Shown piece by piece: positions 28,320-38,001 of a DNA stretch of 64,000 nt (its first letter is position 1; each line of letters opens with the position of its first letter). Under the pieces are notes generated by a model. It was given only the letters and a program-made list of their open reading frames with translations, was not told the DNA's origin and did no database searches. This DNA is from Zobellia amurskyensis (GTDB lineage Bacteria; Bacteroidota; Bacteroidia; Flavobacteriales; Flavobacteriaceae): NCBI RefSeq assembly GCF_009725985.1, contig NZ_RCNR01000020.1, positions 17,008-81,007 of the forward strand, given 5' to 3'. Position numbers and translations under genes: made by a program.

Positions 28320-28355
28320 GGGGTTGAAAATTTTCAACCCCTTTGCTTGTTTTTT
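28320..28355 (+). terminator. Rho-independent terminator after hup and the basic peptide gene
   Basis: A perfect 22-base palindrome at 28320-28341 (GGGGTTGA ... TCAACCCC), followed by TTTGCTTGTTTTTT. It starts six bases after the peptide stop codon. Confidence 0.9.
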
Positions 28356-28481
28356 CACCCATACGTTCATTGACATAGAGATTGCAGAAAATCTCGGCGA
28401 ATTATTGTGGTTCGTTTCAAATATTGTTTAATCGATTTGTTTGCTTAATACAACTAAGCTTACAAATACAAATACATTCAG

Positions 28482-30029
28482 GTGAATAGAGAATTAATCG
28501 TAAGATCTAGTTCTGATGCCGTCGATTTTGCACTCTTAAAAGATGGAAAGCTCACTGAATTGCATAAAGAAGAAGACAACAACGATTTTTCCGTTGGTGA
28601 CATATTCTTAGCAAAGGTTCGTAAGCCCGTAACCGGTCTAAACGCAGCTTTTGTAAACGTTGGTTATGAAAAAGATGCTTTTCTGCATTATCATGACCTT
28701 GGGCCACAATTGGCCACTATGCTAAAATTCATAAAGGGCGTGAGTACCAATAAAATTACGGATTACTCATTAGCCAACTTTCCATTCGAAAAAGACATTG
28801 ACAAGAATGGCGTAATTACAGACGTCATCAAAGCCAATCAGTCTTTATTGGTTCAAATCGTAAAAGAACCTATTTCAACCAAAGGACCAAGAATTAGCTC
28901 CGAGCTTTCTATAGCTGGGCGTTATTTGGTTATGGTACCTTTTTCTGACCGTGTTTCCGTATCTCAAAAAATAGGAAGCAGCGAAGAAAAAGAAAGGTTA
29001 AAAATACTCGTAAGAAGTATTAAACCAAAAGGATTCGGAGTCATTATAAGAACAGTGGCCGAAGGCAAAAAAGTAGCGGAACTAGACAAAGACCTAGAAA
29101 ATTTGTTGGCCAAATGGTCAACAATGTGTAAAAAATTGTACAAGGCTCACACGCCTTCAAAAGTGTTGGTTGAGCTCAATAGGGCATCTTCTATCCTTAG
29201 GGATATATTTAATGATTCCTTTACAGGAATTCATGTAGATGACGAAACCCTTTACGAGCAAATAAAAGATTATGTGCTAGAGATTGCACCTGGAAAAGAA
29301 TCCATAGTAAAACTGTATAATTCGTCAGTTCCTATTTTTGAAAAATACGGAATTGAGCGACAGATAAAAACTTCTTTTGGCCGTACCGCCAGCATGAGCA
29401 AAGGCGCGTACCTTATCATAGAACATACCGAAGCACTACACGTTGTAGATGTTAACAGCGGTAACCGTTCCAATAAGGCCAAAAATCAGGAAGACACTGC
29501 TTTAGAGGTTAATCTCTTAGCTGCCTCAGAAATAGCCAGACAATTGCGCTTGCGTGATATGGGTGGTATTATCGTAGTCGATTTTATTGATATGGTAAAG
29601 GCACCTCACAGGAAAAAACTTTTTGACCATCTTCGTGATGAGATGAAAGATGACCGTGCAAAGCACAAAATATTGCCTCCAAGCAAGTTTGGACTTATAC
29701 AGATTACTAGACAACGGGTTCGTCCAGAAATGAATATCAAGACCACCGAGGAAAATCCGAATGGTAGTGGGAAAGAAATAGAAGCCCCAATAGTCTTGGT
29801 AGACAAAATTAACGCCGACCTTGAAAAGTTGTTAAAAGGACCTAAAAAAGATAACGGAATTACACTTAACATTCATCCGTTTATCGCAGCCTACATTACC
29901 AAAGGCTTTCCTTCCATGCGTTCTAAGTGGTTTTTAGAACACAAAAAATGGATTAAAATACAACCTAGGGATGCGTATACGTATCTTGAATATCGTTTTA
30001 AAGATAAAGACGGTAAAACCATATATTAA
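28482..30029 (+). CDS. rng: Ribonuclease E/G family protein
   Basis: 515 residues from a GTG start (MNRELIVRSSSDAVDFALL), the RNase G length. The S1-like region near the N-terminus (VGDIFLAKVRKPVTGLNAAFVNVGYEKDAFLHYHDL) and the catalytic part with LHVVDVNSGNRSNKAKNQEDTALEVNLLAASEIARQLRLRDMGGIIVVDFIDM (Asp residues for Mg2+) are present. It cleaves single-stranded RNA 5' to AU-rich sites in rRNA maturation and mRNA decay. No RNase E C-terminal scaffold. It ends just before a hairpin terminator. Confidence 0.94.
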   Translation: MNRELIVRSSSDAVDFALLKDGKLTELHKEEDNNDFSVGDIFLAKVRKPVTGLNAAFVNVGYEKDAFLHYHDLGPQLATMLKFIKGVSTNKITDYSLANFPFEKDIDKNGVITDVIKANQSLLVQIVKEPISTKGPRISSELSIAGRYLVMVPFSDRVSVSQKIGSSEEKERLKILVRSIKPKGFGVIIRTVAEGKKVAELDKDLENLLAKWSTMCKKLYKAHTPSKVLVELNRASSILRDIFNDSFTGIHVDDETLYEQIKDYVLEIAPGKESIVKLYNSSVPIFEKYGIERQIKTSFGRTASMSKGAYLIIEHTEALHVVDVNSGNRSNKAKNQEDTALEVNLLAASEIARQLRLRDMGGIIVVDFIDMVKAPHRKKLFDHLRDEMKDDRAKHKILPPSKFGLIQITRQRVRPEMNIKTTEENPNGSGKEIEAPIVLVDKINADLEKLLKGPKKDNGITLNIHPFIAAYITKGFPSMRSKWFLEHKKWIKIQPRDAYTYLEYRFKDKDGKTIY

Positions 30030-30036
30030 AATTTTT

Positions 30037-30071
30037 AAAAGCGACCTTCAGCAACGAGGGTCGCTTTTTTT
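30037..30071 (+). terminator. Rho-independent terminator after rng
   Basis: Ten-bp stem AAAAGCGACC (30037-30046) / GGTCGCTTTT (30059-30068) with a T run. It lies within an open frame that extends upstream of recX, which supports the later recX start. Confidence 0.88.
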
Positions 30072-30117
30072 GTGCCTTTTAATTTTATTTAAACGCCTCA
30101 TCATATACTTCAAATTG

Positions 30118-30125
30118 TATTTTTG
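30118..30125 (+). promoter_or_regulatory. Putative -7 box of recX
   Basis: TATTTTTG, 34 bases before the recX ATG and downstream of the rng terminator. No clear -33 TTG. Confidence 0.4.
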
Positions 30126-30159
30126 TCCAACACAATTCCAAGCAGAACTAACCCCTAAC

Positions 30160-30633
30160 ATGAACGAACAAAGAGCTTATTCAATAGAGGAAGCCAAAAG
30201 AAAACTGGAAAGCTATTGTTCTTATCAAGACCGCTGTCATAAAGAGGTGGCTACCAAACTTAGAGAAATGCGTATGGTTCCCGAAGCCGTTGACCAAATT
30301 GTGGTGCATTTGATCAATGAAAATTTTTTGAACGAAGAGCGATTTGCCCAAAGCTTTGCTAGAGGTAAATTTTCAATAAAAAAATGGGGAAAAAAACGCA
30401 TTGTAAGCGAGCTGAAGCAACGAAACATCTCCAAATACAACATTACCACCGCACTTAAAGAAATAGATGCTGACACCTACCTAAGCACGCTAGATGCCTT
30501 AGCCGAGAAAAGACTTGAACAAATTAATGAATCCAACCCGTTAAAACGAAAGAAAAAGTTAGCAGATTATCTTTTATATAGAGGATGGGAGAGTCATTTG
30601 GTCTATGAAAAACTAAAGGAACTCGTGCCATAG
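30160..30633 (+). CDS. recX: RecX family regulatory protein
   Basis: 157 residues from the ATG at 30160 (MNEQRAYSIEEAKRKLESYC). The frame continues upstream to 29971, but that part spans the end of rng and its terminator. Tandem three-helix RecX repeats are visible (YQDRCHKEVATKLREMRMVPEAVDQIVVHLINENFLNEERFAQSFARGKF, then KKWGKKRIVSELKQRNIS). RecX binds and modulates RecA filaments. It is convergent with the small outer-membrane protein gene, 14 bases between stops. Confidence 0.88.
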   Translation: MNEQRAYSIEEAKRKLESYCSYQDRCHKEVATKLREMRMVPEAVDQIVVHLINENFLNEERFAQSFARGKFSIKKWGKKRIVSELKQRNISKYNITTALKEIDADTYLSTLDALAEKRLEQINESNPLKRKKKLADYLLYRGWESHLVYEKLKELVP

Positions 30634-30647
30634 CACTCATCTTCCTT

Positions 30648-31145
30648 TTACAGAAAGTTAAATACGGCGCCAATATTCACCATAAACTGGTTATGTAGTT
30701 TTTCGGCCGGTTCTAGATCTTCAATTTTATATTTAGCTATAGGAAAACCAATTTCCGTATAGATACCCAAACCGTCAGAAAAGAAATAACGTGCGCCTGT
30801 ATGAAAACCAAAATTCTTAAGACCTAAATCCAATCCAGGGTAAATATCTACCTGATCACTAAGACCTACTATATTTCCTAAATGCGCACTAAAACGTGCT
30901 TTTGTATCAAACCGATCCCAAGTGCTTGCAGACACACTTTCATCAATACCCAAAAGATACGTTGCCGTAGCGCCTATAGATATATTTTCACCCAAACCAA
31001 AATCATACGAAGTCATAATTCCCGTACCGTTGCCCTGAAAATTGGCTCCCACTTGAAATTTTTGATCATCCCTACCTTCATAGGCCTGTGCAGAAAGAAA
31101 AGTAGTCGTAAGGAGTAAGCAAATGGATAGAATGTAGAATTTCAT
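30648..31145 (-). CDS. Small outer-membrane beta-barrel protein (DUF6646-like)
   Basis: 165 residues with a signal peptide ending LLLTTTFLSAQA. Alternating strands follow (FQVGANFQGNGTGIMTSYDFGL, NISIGATATYLLG, GFHTGARYFFS, GIYTEIGFPIAKYKI), and the chain ends in a strand with terminal hydrophobic residues (FMVNIGAVFNFL), typical of an eight-strand barrel. I think it belongs to the DUF6646 group found in flavobacteria, but the family name is from memory. Function unknown. Confidence 0.75.
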   Translation of the reverse strand: MKFYILSICLLLTTTFLSAQAYEGRDDQKFQVGANFQGNGTGIMTSYDFGLGENISIGATATYLLGIDESVSASTWDRFDTKARFSAHLGNIVGLSDQVDIYPGLDLGLKNFGFHTGARYFFSDGLGIYTEIGFPIAKYKIEDLEPAEKLHNQFMVNIGAVFNFL

Positions 31146-31184
31146 TTATAGTATTTTTTTTATGGAAACAGATAATCAAAAAAA

Positions 31185-32045
31185 TTATTTAGACACCATT
31201 TTAGCAGTTCGCTCTATGGCTTTTTTATTTTTTCGGTCTATCCATTTCTGACCTTGTATTTTTCGCATTAAGATGTCAAAATTACGCATTATGAAAACAT
31301 TATACAGCCCCTCTGCAAAATTTATAGGGTTCTTTGGCCAAGACCTAAGACTCATAGAAAAACCAGGAGTTTTGTATTTCATATAATGCCAATATCCCTC
31401 CGGCATATAGAGCACCTCGCCATGATTAAGTTCCGTCTTAAATCCGTTTGCCGACTGCAACGCCGGCCACTTATCATAATCCGGATTTTCAAAATCTATG
31501 CTCTCGTGCGTAATTAGTGAATGAGGTACTTTATAAAGGTGTTTGGTTTCGGATGGGGCAAATAAAATACACTCCTTTTTTCCCTCAAAATGAAAATGGA
31601 ATATATTGGACATATCTATATCATAATGCATGAAAGTGTATGAATCCCTTCCGCCAAAGAAGAGCATTGGCAACTTCTTTTTTAAAGTGAGCCCAAAATC
31701 AGGAAACTCATAATCTTGTTGAAGTAATGGCACCTCCCTCAAAACGTTCCAAAGAAAAATTCGGTATTTAGTAGGTTTAGACTTTAGAAGATCTACGTAC
31801 TCGGACATCTTCATTTTGGCATGAGGCTCATTAAAACCATCTTCATGGTTCACCGGCCGATCATCATAAAGCGGCACCTCTTTATCACCAGCAACCTCTC
31901 TAATATAATCTAGATTCCACTTTTCAAAAGCGGGCCAATTTTCTATGGCACGCTCTATCACCACAGGTTTCTGCGGCTTAAAATAATGTTCTAAAAAATC
32001 TTCCTTGGTAATTGTTGATACCCTTGGAATGGCTGCTAGCTTCAA
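31185..32045 (-). CDS. Cupin-like/JmjC (Cupin_8) domain protein
   Basis: 286 residues. Cupin_8 pattern: EHYFKPQKPVVIERAIENWPAFEKW at the N-terminus, the iron-binding HYD in SYTFMHYDIDMSNIFHFHFEGKKECILFAP, and the second His in EVLYMPEGYWHYMKY. These proteins are Fe(II)/2-oxoglutarate-dependent dioxygenases, often hydroxylases of proteins; the substrate here is unknown. Cytoplasmic. A TAnnTTTG box on the minus strand (TAAATTTG, 32078-32071) lies 25 bases upstream of the start. It follows bioB on the same strand. Confidence 0.85.
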   Translation of the reverse strand: MKLAAIPRVSTITKEDFLEHYFKPQKPVVIERAIENWPAFEKWNLDYIREVAGDKEVPLYDDRPVNHEDGFNEPHAKMKMSEYVDLLKSKPTKYRIFLWNVLREVPLLQQDYEFPDFGLTLKKKLPMLFFGGRDSYTFMHYDIDMSNIFHFHFEGKKECILFAPSETKHLYKVPHSLITHESIDFENPDYDKWPALQSANGFKTELNHGEVLYMPEGYWHYMKYKTPGFSMSLRSWPKNPINFAEGLYNVFIMRNFDILMRKIQGQKWIDRKNKKAIERTAKMVSK

Positions 32046-32112
32046 TGGAAACAGAATTCGATTTAAGCCGCAAATTTAATTAACCTTAAGTAAAGATTTA
32101 CTTAAAATTAAA

Positions 32113-33207
32113 TTAATCTACCATTTTACTCTTTGCCTTAGCCTCTTCGTTACGCTCAATCTTGTGCCCTGGACGGCTCCATTTTGGCTTCTCGCCCAAA
32201 GGTTGCAACTTAGATTCTGACGCTTCTACCGTTTTAGGCTGAGAAACTTTAGTAAAGGGTTTTTGCGGGTTCAAACCTAGTTGTTTGAACATCTCCATAT
32301 CCTCATTCACATCTGGGTTTGGAGTAGTCAACAACTTATCTCCTGCAAAAATGGAATTGGCACCTGCAAAAAAGCACATAGCCTGTCCTTCTCTACTCAT
32401 TTCCGTACGACCCGCAGACAAACGCACTTGCGTTTCTGGCATAACAATACGCGTAGTAGCTACCATACGAATCATATCCCAAATAGAAACAGGGTCCATA
32501 TCTTCCATTGGCGTACCTTCTACGGCCACCAATGAATTGATTGGCACTGACTCTGGCTGTGGATTTAAACTGGCCAAAGCAACTAGCATTCCGGCACGAT
32601 CTTCTATTTCTTCGCCCATACCAATTATACCACCGCTACAAACGGTTACATTACTCTTACGAACATTATCTATGGTGTCTAACCTATCTTCAAAGGCACG
32701 GGTAGAAATAACATCTTTATAATAATCTTCTGAAGTATCTAAATTGTGATTATAAGCGTACAGGCCAGCTTCTGCCAAACGGTGTGCTTGGTTTTCCGTT
32801 AGCATACCCAATGTACAACAAACTTCCATATCTAGCTTGTTAATGGTACGTACCATTTCCAATACTTGATCAAACTCTGGACCATCTTTTACATTACGCC
32901 ATGCAGCGCCCATACAAACTCGCGAACTACCAGAAGCCTTTGCTCTTAGTGCTTGCGCTTTTACATGCGAAACTTTCATAAGGTCGTTACCTTCAATATC
33001 TGTATGGTAACGTGCCGCTTGCGGACAATAACCGCAATCTTCCGGACAACCACCAGTTTTTATAGAAAGTAAAGTAGAAACCTGAACCGTATTTGGATCG
33101 TGATGTTCTCTATGGATAGTAGCTGCATCGTAAAGCAACTCCATTAAAGGTTTATTATAAATATCAAGAATTTCTTCTTTCGTCCAGTTATGTCTTGTTT
33201 CGCTCAT
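32113..33207 (-). CDS. bioB: Biotin synthase
   Basis: 364 residues. The radical SAM cysteines are in TGGCPEDCGYCPQ (CxxxCxxC), with the BioB-type VCMGAAWR (Cys for the auxiliary 2Fe-2S cluster) and the barrel motifs YNHNLDTS and TVCSGGIIGMGE. It inserts sulfur into dethiobiotin, the last step of biotin synthesis. Relative to typical BioB, the C-terminus carries a ~45-residue Lys/Glu/Pro-rich tail. It is separated from the other biotin genes (35.4-41.8 kb) by the flotillin pair. A strong terminator upstream isolates it from flotillin transcription. Confidence 0.96.
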   Translation of the reverse strand: MSETRHNWTKEEILDIYNKPLMELLYDAATIHREHHDPNTVQVSTLLSIKTGGCPEDCGYCPQAARYHTDIEGNDLMKVSHVKAQALRAKASGSSRVCMGAAWRNVKDGPEFDQVLEMVRTINKLDMEVCCTLGMLTENQAHRLAEAGLYAYNHNLDTSEDYYKDVISTRAFEDRLDTIDNVRKSNVTVCSGGIIGMGEEIEDRAGMLVALASLNPQPESVPINSLVAVEGTPMEDMDPVSIWDMIRMVATTRIVMPETQVRLSAGRTEMSREGQAMCFFAGANSIFAGDKLLTTPNPDVNEDMEMFKQLGLNPQKPFTKVSQPKTVEASESKLQPLGEKPKWSRPGHKIERNEEAKAKSKMVD

Positions 33208-33290
33208 AGTCTTTTTGGAAATCTCGCCGTAAAAATAACCTTTCTAAAATTGAAATTCCAAATTAGCCCAAATAATCATACTTCCAACCA

Positions 33291-33325
33291 CAAAAAAAGC
33301 CTGCCGAAATATCTCGACAGGCTTC
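33291..33325 (-). terminator. Terminator of the flotillin operon
   Basis: Minus-strand hairpin AGCCTGTCGA / TCGGCAGGCT (one mismatch, loop in the middle) followed by a run of seven T. It lies 23 bases after the flotillin stop and upstream of bioB. Confidence 0.88.
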
Positions 33326-33348
33326 TGTTTTATAGGATGGAAAAAGAA

Positions 33349-34782
33349 TTATTTCTTATCGCTTTTCTTTTCAGAATTAGCGGACTGTTGATTTTCTTCA
33401 CCTTCCTCGGCTACATCTTTTCCTTTCAGATATTCAGGCAATTGCATCCCTGCCATATTGAACATTTCCTGTAAAGGTGGAACCGACTTATACATTCCCG
33501 AAATAAAATTGGCAGTAGACCCTTTTCCGTCTGCCGTCTTGGCACCGGAATCCCACACGGTTACTTTATCAATTTTAATATTCTTAATGGCTTCTGCTTG
33601 GGTTTTTACCAATTCAGGTAACTTATCGGCAACCAATAAAAGAACTGCATCTTGAGGGTTATTGCCTGCTGCTTTTACAATCTCATCAAAACCTTGGGCT
33701 TGCTTGGTAAGTATTTCAAACAGACCTTGTGCTTCCGCTTGTGCTTTGAACAAAATTGCATCTGCCTCACCTTTTGCTCTTCTACGGATCATCTCTGCTT
33801 CCGCTTCCGCATCAATCTCAACTTTTCTTTTATCAATTTCGGCCGGCACAATTATATCTGCCATTTGTGAACTACGAACACGTTCCGCTCTAGCAATCTC
33901 CGCATCTTTTTCAGCAGCATATGACTCTTCCAAAGCTTTTGCCGTTTGCACTTTTTCTGCTGCAATTGCCGTTCTTTCCGCCTCTGCCTCTCTTTGACGA
34001 CGCAACGAATCCGAATTAGCCACATTAATTTTTGCAATGTTTTCCCCTTCTACCGCCTGTGCATTAGCGGCCGCTACCTGTGTACGTTCATCTTGAACTG
34101 CATTTGCCTCACCAATGGAACCATCTCTAGTTTTCTCGGCAACCGATTTTCTTGCCGCGTTAATTGCATGTGCCGCCGCTTCTTTACCTAAAGCTTCAAT
34201 ATAACCAGATTCATCAACGATATCCGTAATGTTTACGTTGATAAGTTTTAGACCTACTTTTTTTAATTCCGATTCTACACTATTGGAAATATTAGTCAGA
34301 AATTTATCTCTGTCATTGTTTATCTCTTCAATATCCATAGATGCCACAACCAAACGAAGTTGTCCGAAAATAATTTCTTTGGCAAGCTCCTGAATCTGTT
34401 CTAAACCTTGACCCAATAAACGCTCTGCGGCATTTTGCATAATGCCCGGCTCCGTAGAAATACCAATGGTAAAACGAGAAGGCACATTTACACGAATGTT
34501 CTGCTTACTTAACGCATTAACCAGGTTTACCTCTATAGAAATAGGTGTTAGATCCAGATACTCGTAATCTTGAATTACAGGCCAAATAAAGGATGCTCCA
34601 CCATGAATACAACGGGCAGAATTTCCAGTACCAACTTTTCCATAAACGACCAAAATACGATCGGAAGGACAACGTTTGTAACGCCTAATAAACGATATAA
34701 TAATTATAAAAAAGAATAAAATGGCAAAGCCAATGGCGAGCAACGAGGCGCTTCCCGCAAGTTGTAGGGGTACTAGTAACAT
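33349..34782 (-). CDS. Flotillin family protein
   Basis: 477 residues. One N-terminal membrane segment (LLAIGFAILFFFIIIISFI) is followed by an SPFH/PHB domain (residues ~35-210; CIHGGASFIWPVIQDYEYLDLTPISIEV) and a long Ala/Glu/Lys coiled coil (residues ~220-370; rich in AEAERTAIAAEKVQTAK). The C-terminal tail is Lys/Glu-rich. Flotillins scaffold membrane microdomains. Its gene starts four bases after the NfeD-like gene, the standard flotillin/NfeD pair, and the operon ends in a terminator. Confidence 0.93.
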   Translation of the reverse strand: MLLVPLQLAGSASLLAIGFAILFFFIIIISFIRRYKRCPSDRILVVYGKVGTGNSARCIHGGASFIWPVIQDYEYLDLTPISIEVNLVNALSKQNIRVNVPSRFTIGISTEPGIMQNAAERLLGQGLEQIQELAKEIIFGQLRLVVASMDIEEINNDRDKFLTNISNSVESELKKVGLKLINVNITDIVDESGYIEALGKEAAAHAINAARKSVAEKTRDGSIGEANAVQDERTQVAAANAQAVEGENIAKINVANSDSLRRQREAEAERTAIAAEKVQTAKALEESYAAEKDAEIARAERVRSSQMADIIVPAEIDKRKVEIDAEAEAEMIRRRAKGEADAILFKAQAEAQGLFEILTKQAQGFDEIVKAAGNNPQDAVLLLVADKLPELVKTQAEAIKNIKIDKVTVWDSGAKTADGKGSTANFISGMYKSVPPLQEMFNMAGMQLPEYLKGKDVAEEGEENQQSANSEKKSDKK

Positions 34783-34786
34783 TTGG

Positions 34787-35365
34787 TTATTTATTTATGG
34801 GTTCAACAATTAAAATTCCGTTTGCGGTAACTTCTTTAACAATGACAACATTACCCTGCACTAGATCTATATCTGCATTGGTAAGTGCTTCAAGTTCACG
34901 TAAAGTACCTTGAACGTTTATACTTACCTTACCTATACTTGCGCGGTTGGCACCTATAGTCAAATACACCTCACCTATCTGGTTTAATGCGTTTTTTAGC
35001 TTTAACGTACCACTGCTCTGCAATTTTCCTAAATAATAAAATAAAGAGGCCATGGCAAACATCATCAACAAGCCGCACATTACTGATATAAGTACAGTAA
35101 CCGCTGTTGACATTCCCGCATCCAGACAAGCAATACCGGACCATCCGAAAATGGTAAAAAAGCCAACAAGGTTTTTAAAGGATAAAAATTGAAAATCTAT
35201 TCCCGTGTCCGCATCTATTTCGGCATCAACATCCCCATCAATATCATCTATCTCACCCCCAATAAAGGTTAGCAGTAATAGAATAATAAGAAATATGGAT
35301 GCTACAACAGCAGTGACCCAGTAGATTTTCTCGAATAACGTCATCATTTCGAACCCTAGTTCCAT
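34787..35365 (-). CDS. NfeD-like membrane protein, flotillin partner
   Basis: 192 residues. A first membrane segment (VTAVVASIFLIILLLLTFIGG), then an acidic loop (DDIDGDVDAEIDADTG), two further hydrophobic segments, and a C-terminal OB-like domain (NQIGEVYLTIGANRASIGKVSINVQGTLRELEAL ... VKEVTANGILIVEP). This is the short NfeD/YuaF type without the ClpP-like protease. It likely stabilises or anchors the flotillin encoded next. Confidence 0.82.
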   Translation of the reverse strand: MELGFEMMTLFEKIYWVTAVVASIFLIILLLLTFIGGEIDDIDGDVDAEIDADTGIDFQFLSFKNLVGFFTIFGWSGIACLDAGMSTAVTVLISVMCGLLMMFAMASLFYYLGKLQSSGTLKLKNALNQIGEVYLTIGANRASIGKVSINVQGTLRELEALTNADIDLVQGNVVIVKEVTANGILIVEPINK

Positions 35366-35431
35366 AAGCTAAAAGTTAGGTTGGCGACTAAAGATAAGAA
35401 TTATCTTACCTTAAACTAATTCGAAAGAGGA

Positions 35432-36616
35432 CTACACGTTGTGTGACAATAGAATAGAAACTGCATTACCACCAAATCCTACTGCGTTTACCAATACTCT
35501 CCTGAGTTTACTTGGTGCTGAAGAATCCGCAACAAATGGTACTTTTATCACCTGTTGGTGCTGCAACATCAAGACCGCCAATTCTATGCTTAACGCTCCC
35601 GAGGCTCCAAAAGTATGCCCTACTTTCCATTTATTTGTAGTCAAAAAGGGCAACTTGTTACAAAATACTTTTTCAATTGCCTTAAACTCAGATATATCAC
35701 CCTTAATTGTTCCCGGGGCATGCATTACAATAGCGTCTACCTCATCAGGATTTATTTCTCCCAACGCCATTTTCATAGAGCTTTGAAAACACTCGGCATC
35801 CGTAGAAATAGAAATGTTATGGCGTAAAGGTTCCGTTGCATAACCTACTCCTTCAATAATAGCCAAGGTTTTTTCATTCACTCCTTTCTCCAAGCATATT
35901 ACAGAAGCACCTTCCCCAAGAATCATAGTGCTTCTTTCTTTGTTAAAATCCAAAGCACGACTAGGAAACCCTTCATTACCCTTGGAACCATTCTCCGTTT
36001 TATACTGAGAATATATTTTGAGCGCCTTCATCTGGGCAATAGTGAAAGGTGTTAAGGGCGCCTCACTACCGCCTACCAAAAACTTATCTGCCATTCCACT
36101 TCTTAGCCACGCCACTCCATTTAAAACTGCATGCAACGCTGTGGAACAGGTAATAGAATGCGATATCTCCGGACCTTTTGACTTTAAGTCGTGCGCCACC
36201 CAAGAAGAAATATTTCCCAAGGTAGTGGTGGGCGATGAAAGTGTTGCCGTTCTATTATTTTCTAGAAAATCTTGATGGTATTTTTCAAAGAGTGCCGTTG
36301 CACCACGGGACGACCCAATATTAATACCGAAATCATCACCTGTCTTCCATCCTGCTTTAGCTATCGCATCTCGTGAAGCATACAGTGCAAACAAAACCGA
36401 ATCATCAAGACTTTTGTATTTATTATCTGAATTCTTTAGCTTCTCTATTTCTTGTTTTGAATCTTTGGACAATGAGGCGGCCCATTCCATATCTTCGCCA
36501 AAAGCTTTCTGTTCAAAAAAGTGATTGTCTTGAAGGTAGTTTGCCCAAGTCTCCTCAGATGTTTTTCCTAAAGGAGAAATTGAGCCTATTGCGGTAATGG
36601 ATATTGGTTCTTTCAA
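35432..36616 (-). CDS. Beta-ketoacyl synthase-like protein in the biotin locus
   Basis: 394 residues, thiolase fold of the FabF/KAS II type. Active-site Cys in SHSITCSTALHAV, first His in DAIVMHAPGT, second His in KWKVGHTFGASG: the full Cys-His-His triad. Nine bases after bioA, so co-transcribed with a biotin gene. KAS enzymes extend acyl chains from malonyl-ACP; here a role in making the pimeloyl precursor is suggested by context only. It is shorter and more divergent than housekeeping FabF (for example it lacks the usual start motif), so it is unlikely to be the main KAS II. Confidence 0.85.
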   Translation of the reverse strand: MKEPISITAIGSISPLGKTSEETWANYLQDNHFFEQKAFGEDMEWAASLSKDSKQEIEKLKNSDNKYKSLDDSVLFALYASRDAIAKAGWKTGDDFGINIGSSRGATALFEKYHQDFLENNRTATLSSPTTTLGNISSWVAHDLKSKGPEISHSITCSTALHAVLNGVAWLRSGMADKFLVGGSEAPLTPFTIAQMKALKIYSQYKTENGSKGNEGFPSRALDFNKERSTMILGEGASVICLEKGVNEKTLAIIEGVGYATEPLRHNISISTDAECFQSSMKMALGEINPDEVDAIVMHAPGTIKGDISEFKAIEKVFCNKLPFLTTNKWKVGHTFGASGALSIELAVLMLQHQQVIKVPFVADSSAPSKLRRVLVNAVGFGGNAVSILLSHNV

Positions 36617-36625
36617 GCGGAAAAT

Positions 36626-37927
36626 TTAAATACTGTTCAGTAGATCTTCTATGGTAGTATATATTTTTTGCAACTGCTCATCTGTAATGACGTAAGGCGC
36701 AGAAATGTAGATTGTACTACCCAAAGGCCGCAAAAATACCCCATTATTCATGAAATGCTTGAAAATTTGGTCACGTAAATTACCATACCGCTCCATTTTT
36801 ACATTAAGGTCCAATGCGTAAATAATTCCGCATTGCCGCGTACGGGCCACTTTTTCATGATTCTTTATTCTGGAATCAAATTCTTGGTGTGAGGAAATTA
36901 CTCTTTTAATGCTGTTTTGAATCTCTTCCGATTGCAACAACTCCAACCCGGCCAAAGCTGCCGTACAAGCTAATGGGTTTCCTGTATAGGTATGACCATG
37001 GAATAACCCTTTTGCCAAATCATCACTATAAAATGCATCGTAAATCTCTTGTGAACAACTAGTAACAGCCATAGGAATCAATCCTGCAGTCAATGCCTTA
37101 GACATGCAAATAATATCCGGTTTGGTCTCTATATAATCCGAAGCAAAAGGTTTCCCAGTTTTACCAAAACCAGTCATAACCTCATCTGCAATGGTCAGTA
37201 CACCATGCTTTTTCAAAAGTTTTAAAATGCGGTTAAGGTTTTCAGCCTTGTGCATTTTCATTGCCGCAGCACCTTGCACCAAAGGTTCATAAATAAAACC
37301 CGCAATATGATTCTGTTGTAACCTGGTTTCTAAATCTGAAAGAATCTCCTCTATATTTTCATCGGTAGGCACATCTATTCGCTCTACGTCAATAAAGAAC
37401 TCCTCAAAAGGACCATTATAAACCGATAGTCCAGAAACAGACATAGCTCCGAACGTATCCCCGTGAAAGCCTTCTTCAAAAGCGAGCATTGTTTTACGTT
37501 CCCTGCCTTGGTTAAAATGGTACTGCAAAGCCATTTTTATACCAATTTCCGTTGCGGTAGAACCGTTATCCGAAAAGAACAATTTTTCTTGATTCTCCGG
37601 CAACAGCTTAATGAGCTCCTCTGAAAGTCTTACGGCCGGTTCATGGGTAAAACCACTGAACACCACTTGATCCAGTTTTTGCATTTGCGCATAGACCTTA
37701 TCCGTAATATATTCGTTACAATGCCCATAGGCACTTGTATACCAAGATGCAATACCGTCTATATACTCTTTTCCATTCTCGTCATACAAAACAGCACCTT
37801 TTGCCTTAACAATCCCTAACATTTCAGGGTGCAATTTATGCTGTGTTAATGGGTGCCAAAGATGCTTACTATCTCTAACAGATAGACTTTCAGTTACTAG
37901 AGTTTCTGATGCGTTTGCCTTCTTCAT
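36626..37927 (-). CDS. bioA: Adenosylmethionine-8-amino-7-oxononanoate aminotransferase
   Basis: 433 residues from the ATG at 37927 (MKKANASETLVTES). The frame runs 65 codons further upstream but that part is antisense to the glycosyltransferase start. BioA markers: LWHPLTQHK near the N-terminus, GIASWYTSAYGH, PLP Asp in LTIADEVMTGFGKTG and the Schiff-base Lys in DIICMSKALTAG. It converts KAPA to DAPA using S-adenosylmethionine as amino donor. A box one base off the consensus (CATCTTTG, 37939-37932) ends four bases before the ATG, hinting at a near-leaderless mRNA. Confidence 0.95.
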   Translation of the reverse strand: MKKANASETLVTESLSVRDSKHLWHPLTQHKLHPEMLGIVKAKGAVLYDENGKEYIDGIASWYTSAYGHCNEYITDKVYAQMQKLDQVVFSGFTHEPAVRLSEELIKLLPENQEKLFFSDNGSTATEIGIKMALQYHFNQGRERKTMLAFEEGFHGDTFGAMSVSGLSVYNGPFEEFFIDVERIDVPTDENIEEILSDLETRLQQNHIAGFIYEPLVQGAAAMKMHKAENLNRILKLLKKHGVLTIADEVMTGFGKTGKPFASDYIETKPDIICMSKALTAGLIPMAVTSCSQEIYDAFYSDDLAKGLFHGHTYTGNPLACTAALAGLELLQSEEIQNSIKRVISSHQEFDSRIKNHEKVARTRQCGIIYALDLNVKMERYGNLRDQIFKHFMNNGVFLRPLGSTIYISAPYVITDEQLQKIYTTIEDLLNSI

Positions 37928-38001
37928 AATGCAAAGATGAGGAATTAAAACTTTTTTTTGAAGTATTTTGTTGATCTTTAGCCTAGAAAAACCTGTAAAA
38001 C

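Noticed and set aside
29971..30159. Upstream extension of recX
   Set aside because: It spans the rng stop and a strong terminator hairpin.
32086..32105. Terminator between bioB and the cupin gene
   Set aside because: TTAAGTAAA/TTTACTTAA is a perfect but purely AT-rich palindrome with a two-base loop and no T run on the minus strand; too weak to call.
32285..32722. 145-residue plus-strand ORF inside bioB
   Set aside because: It lies entirely antisense to the conserved bioB coding sequence; composition is typical of a shadow.
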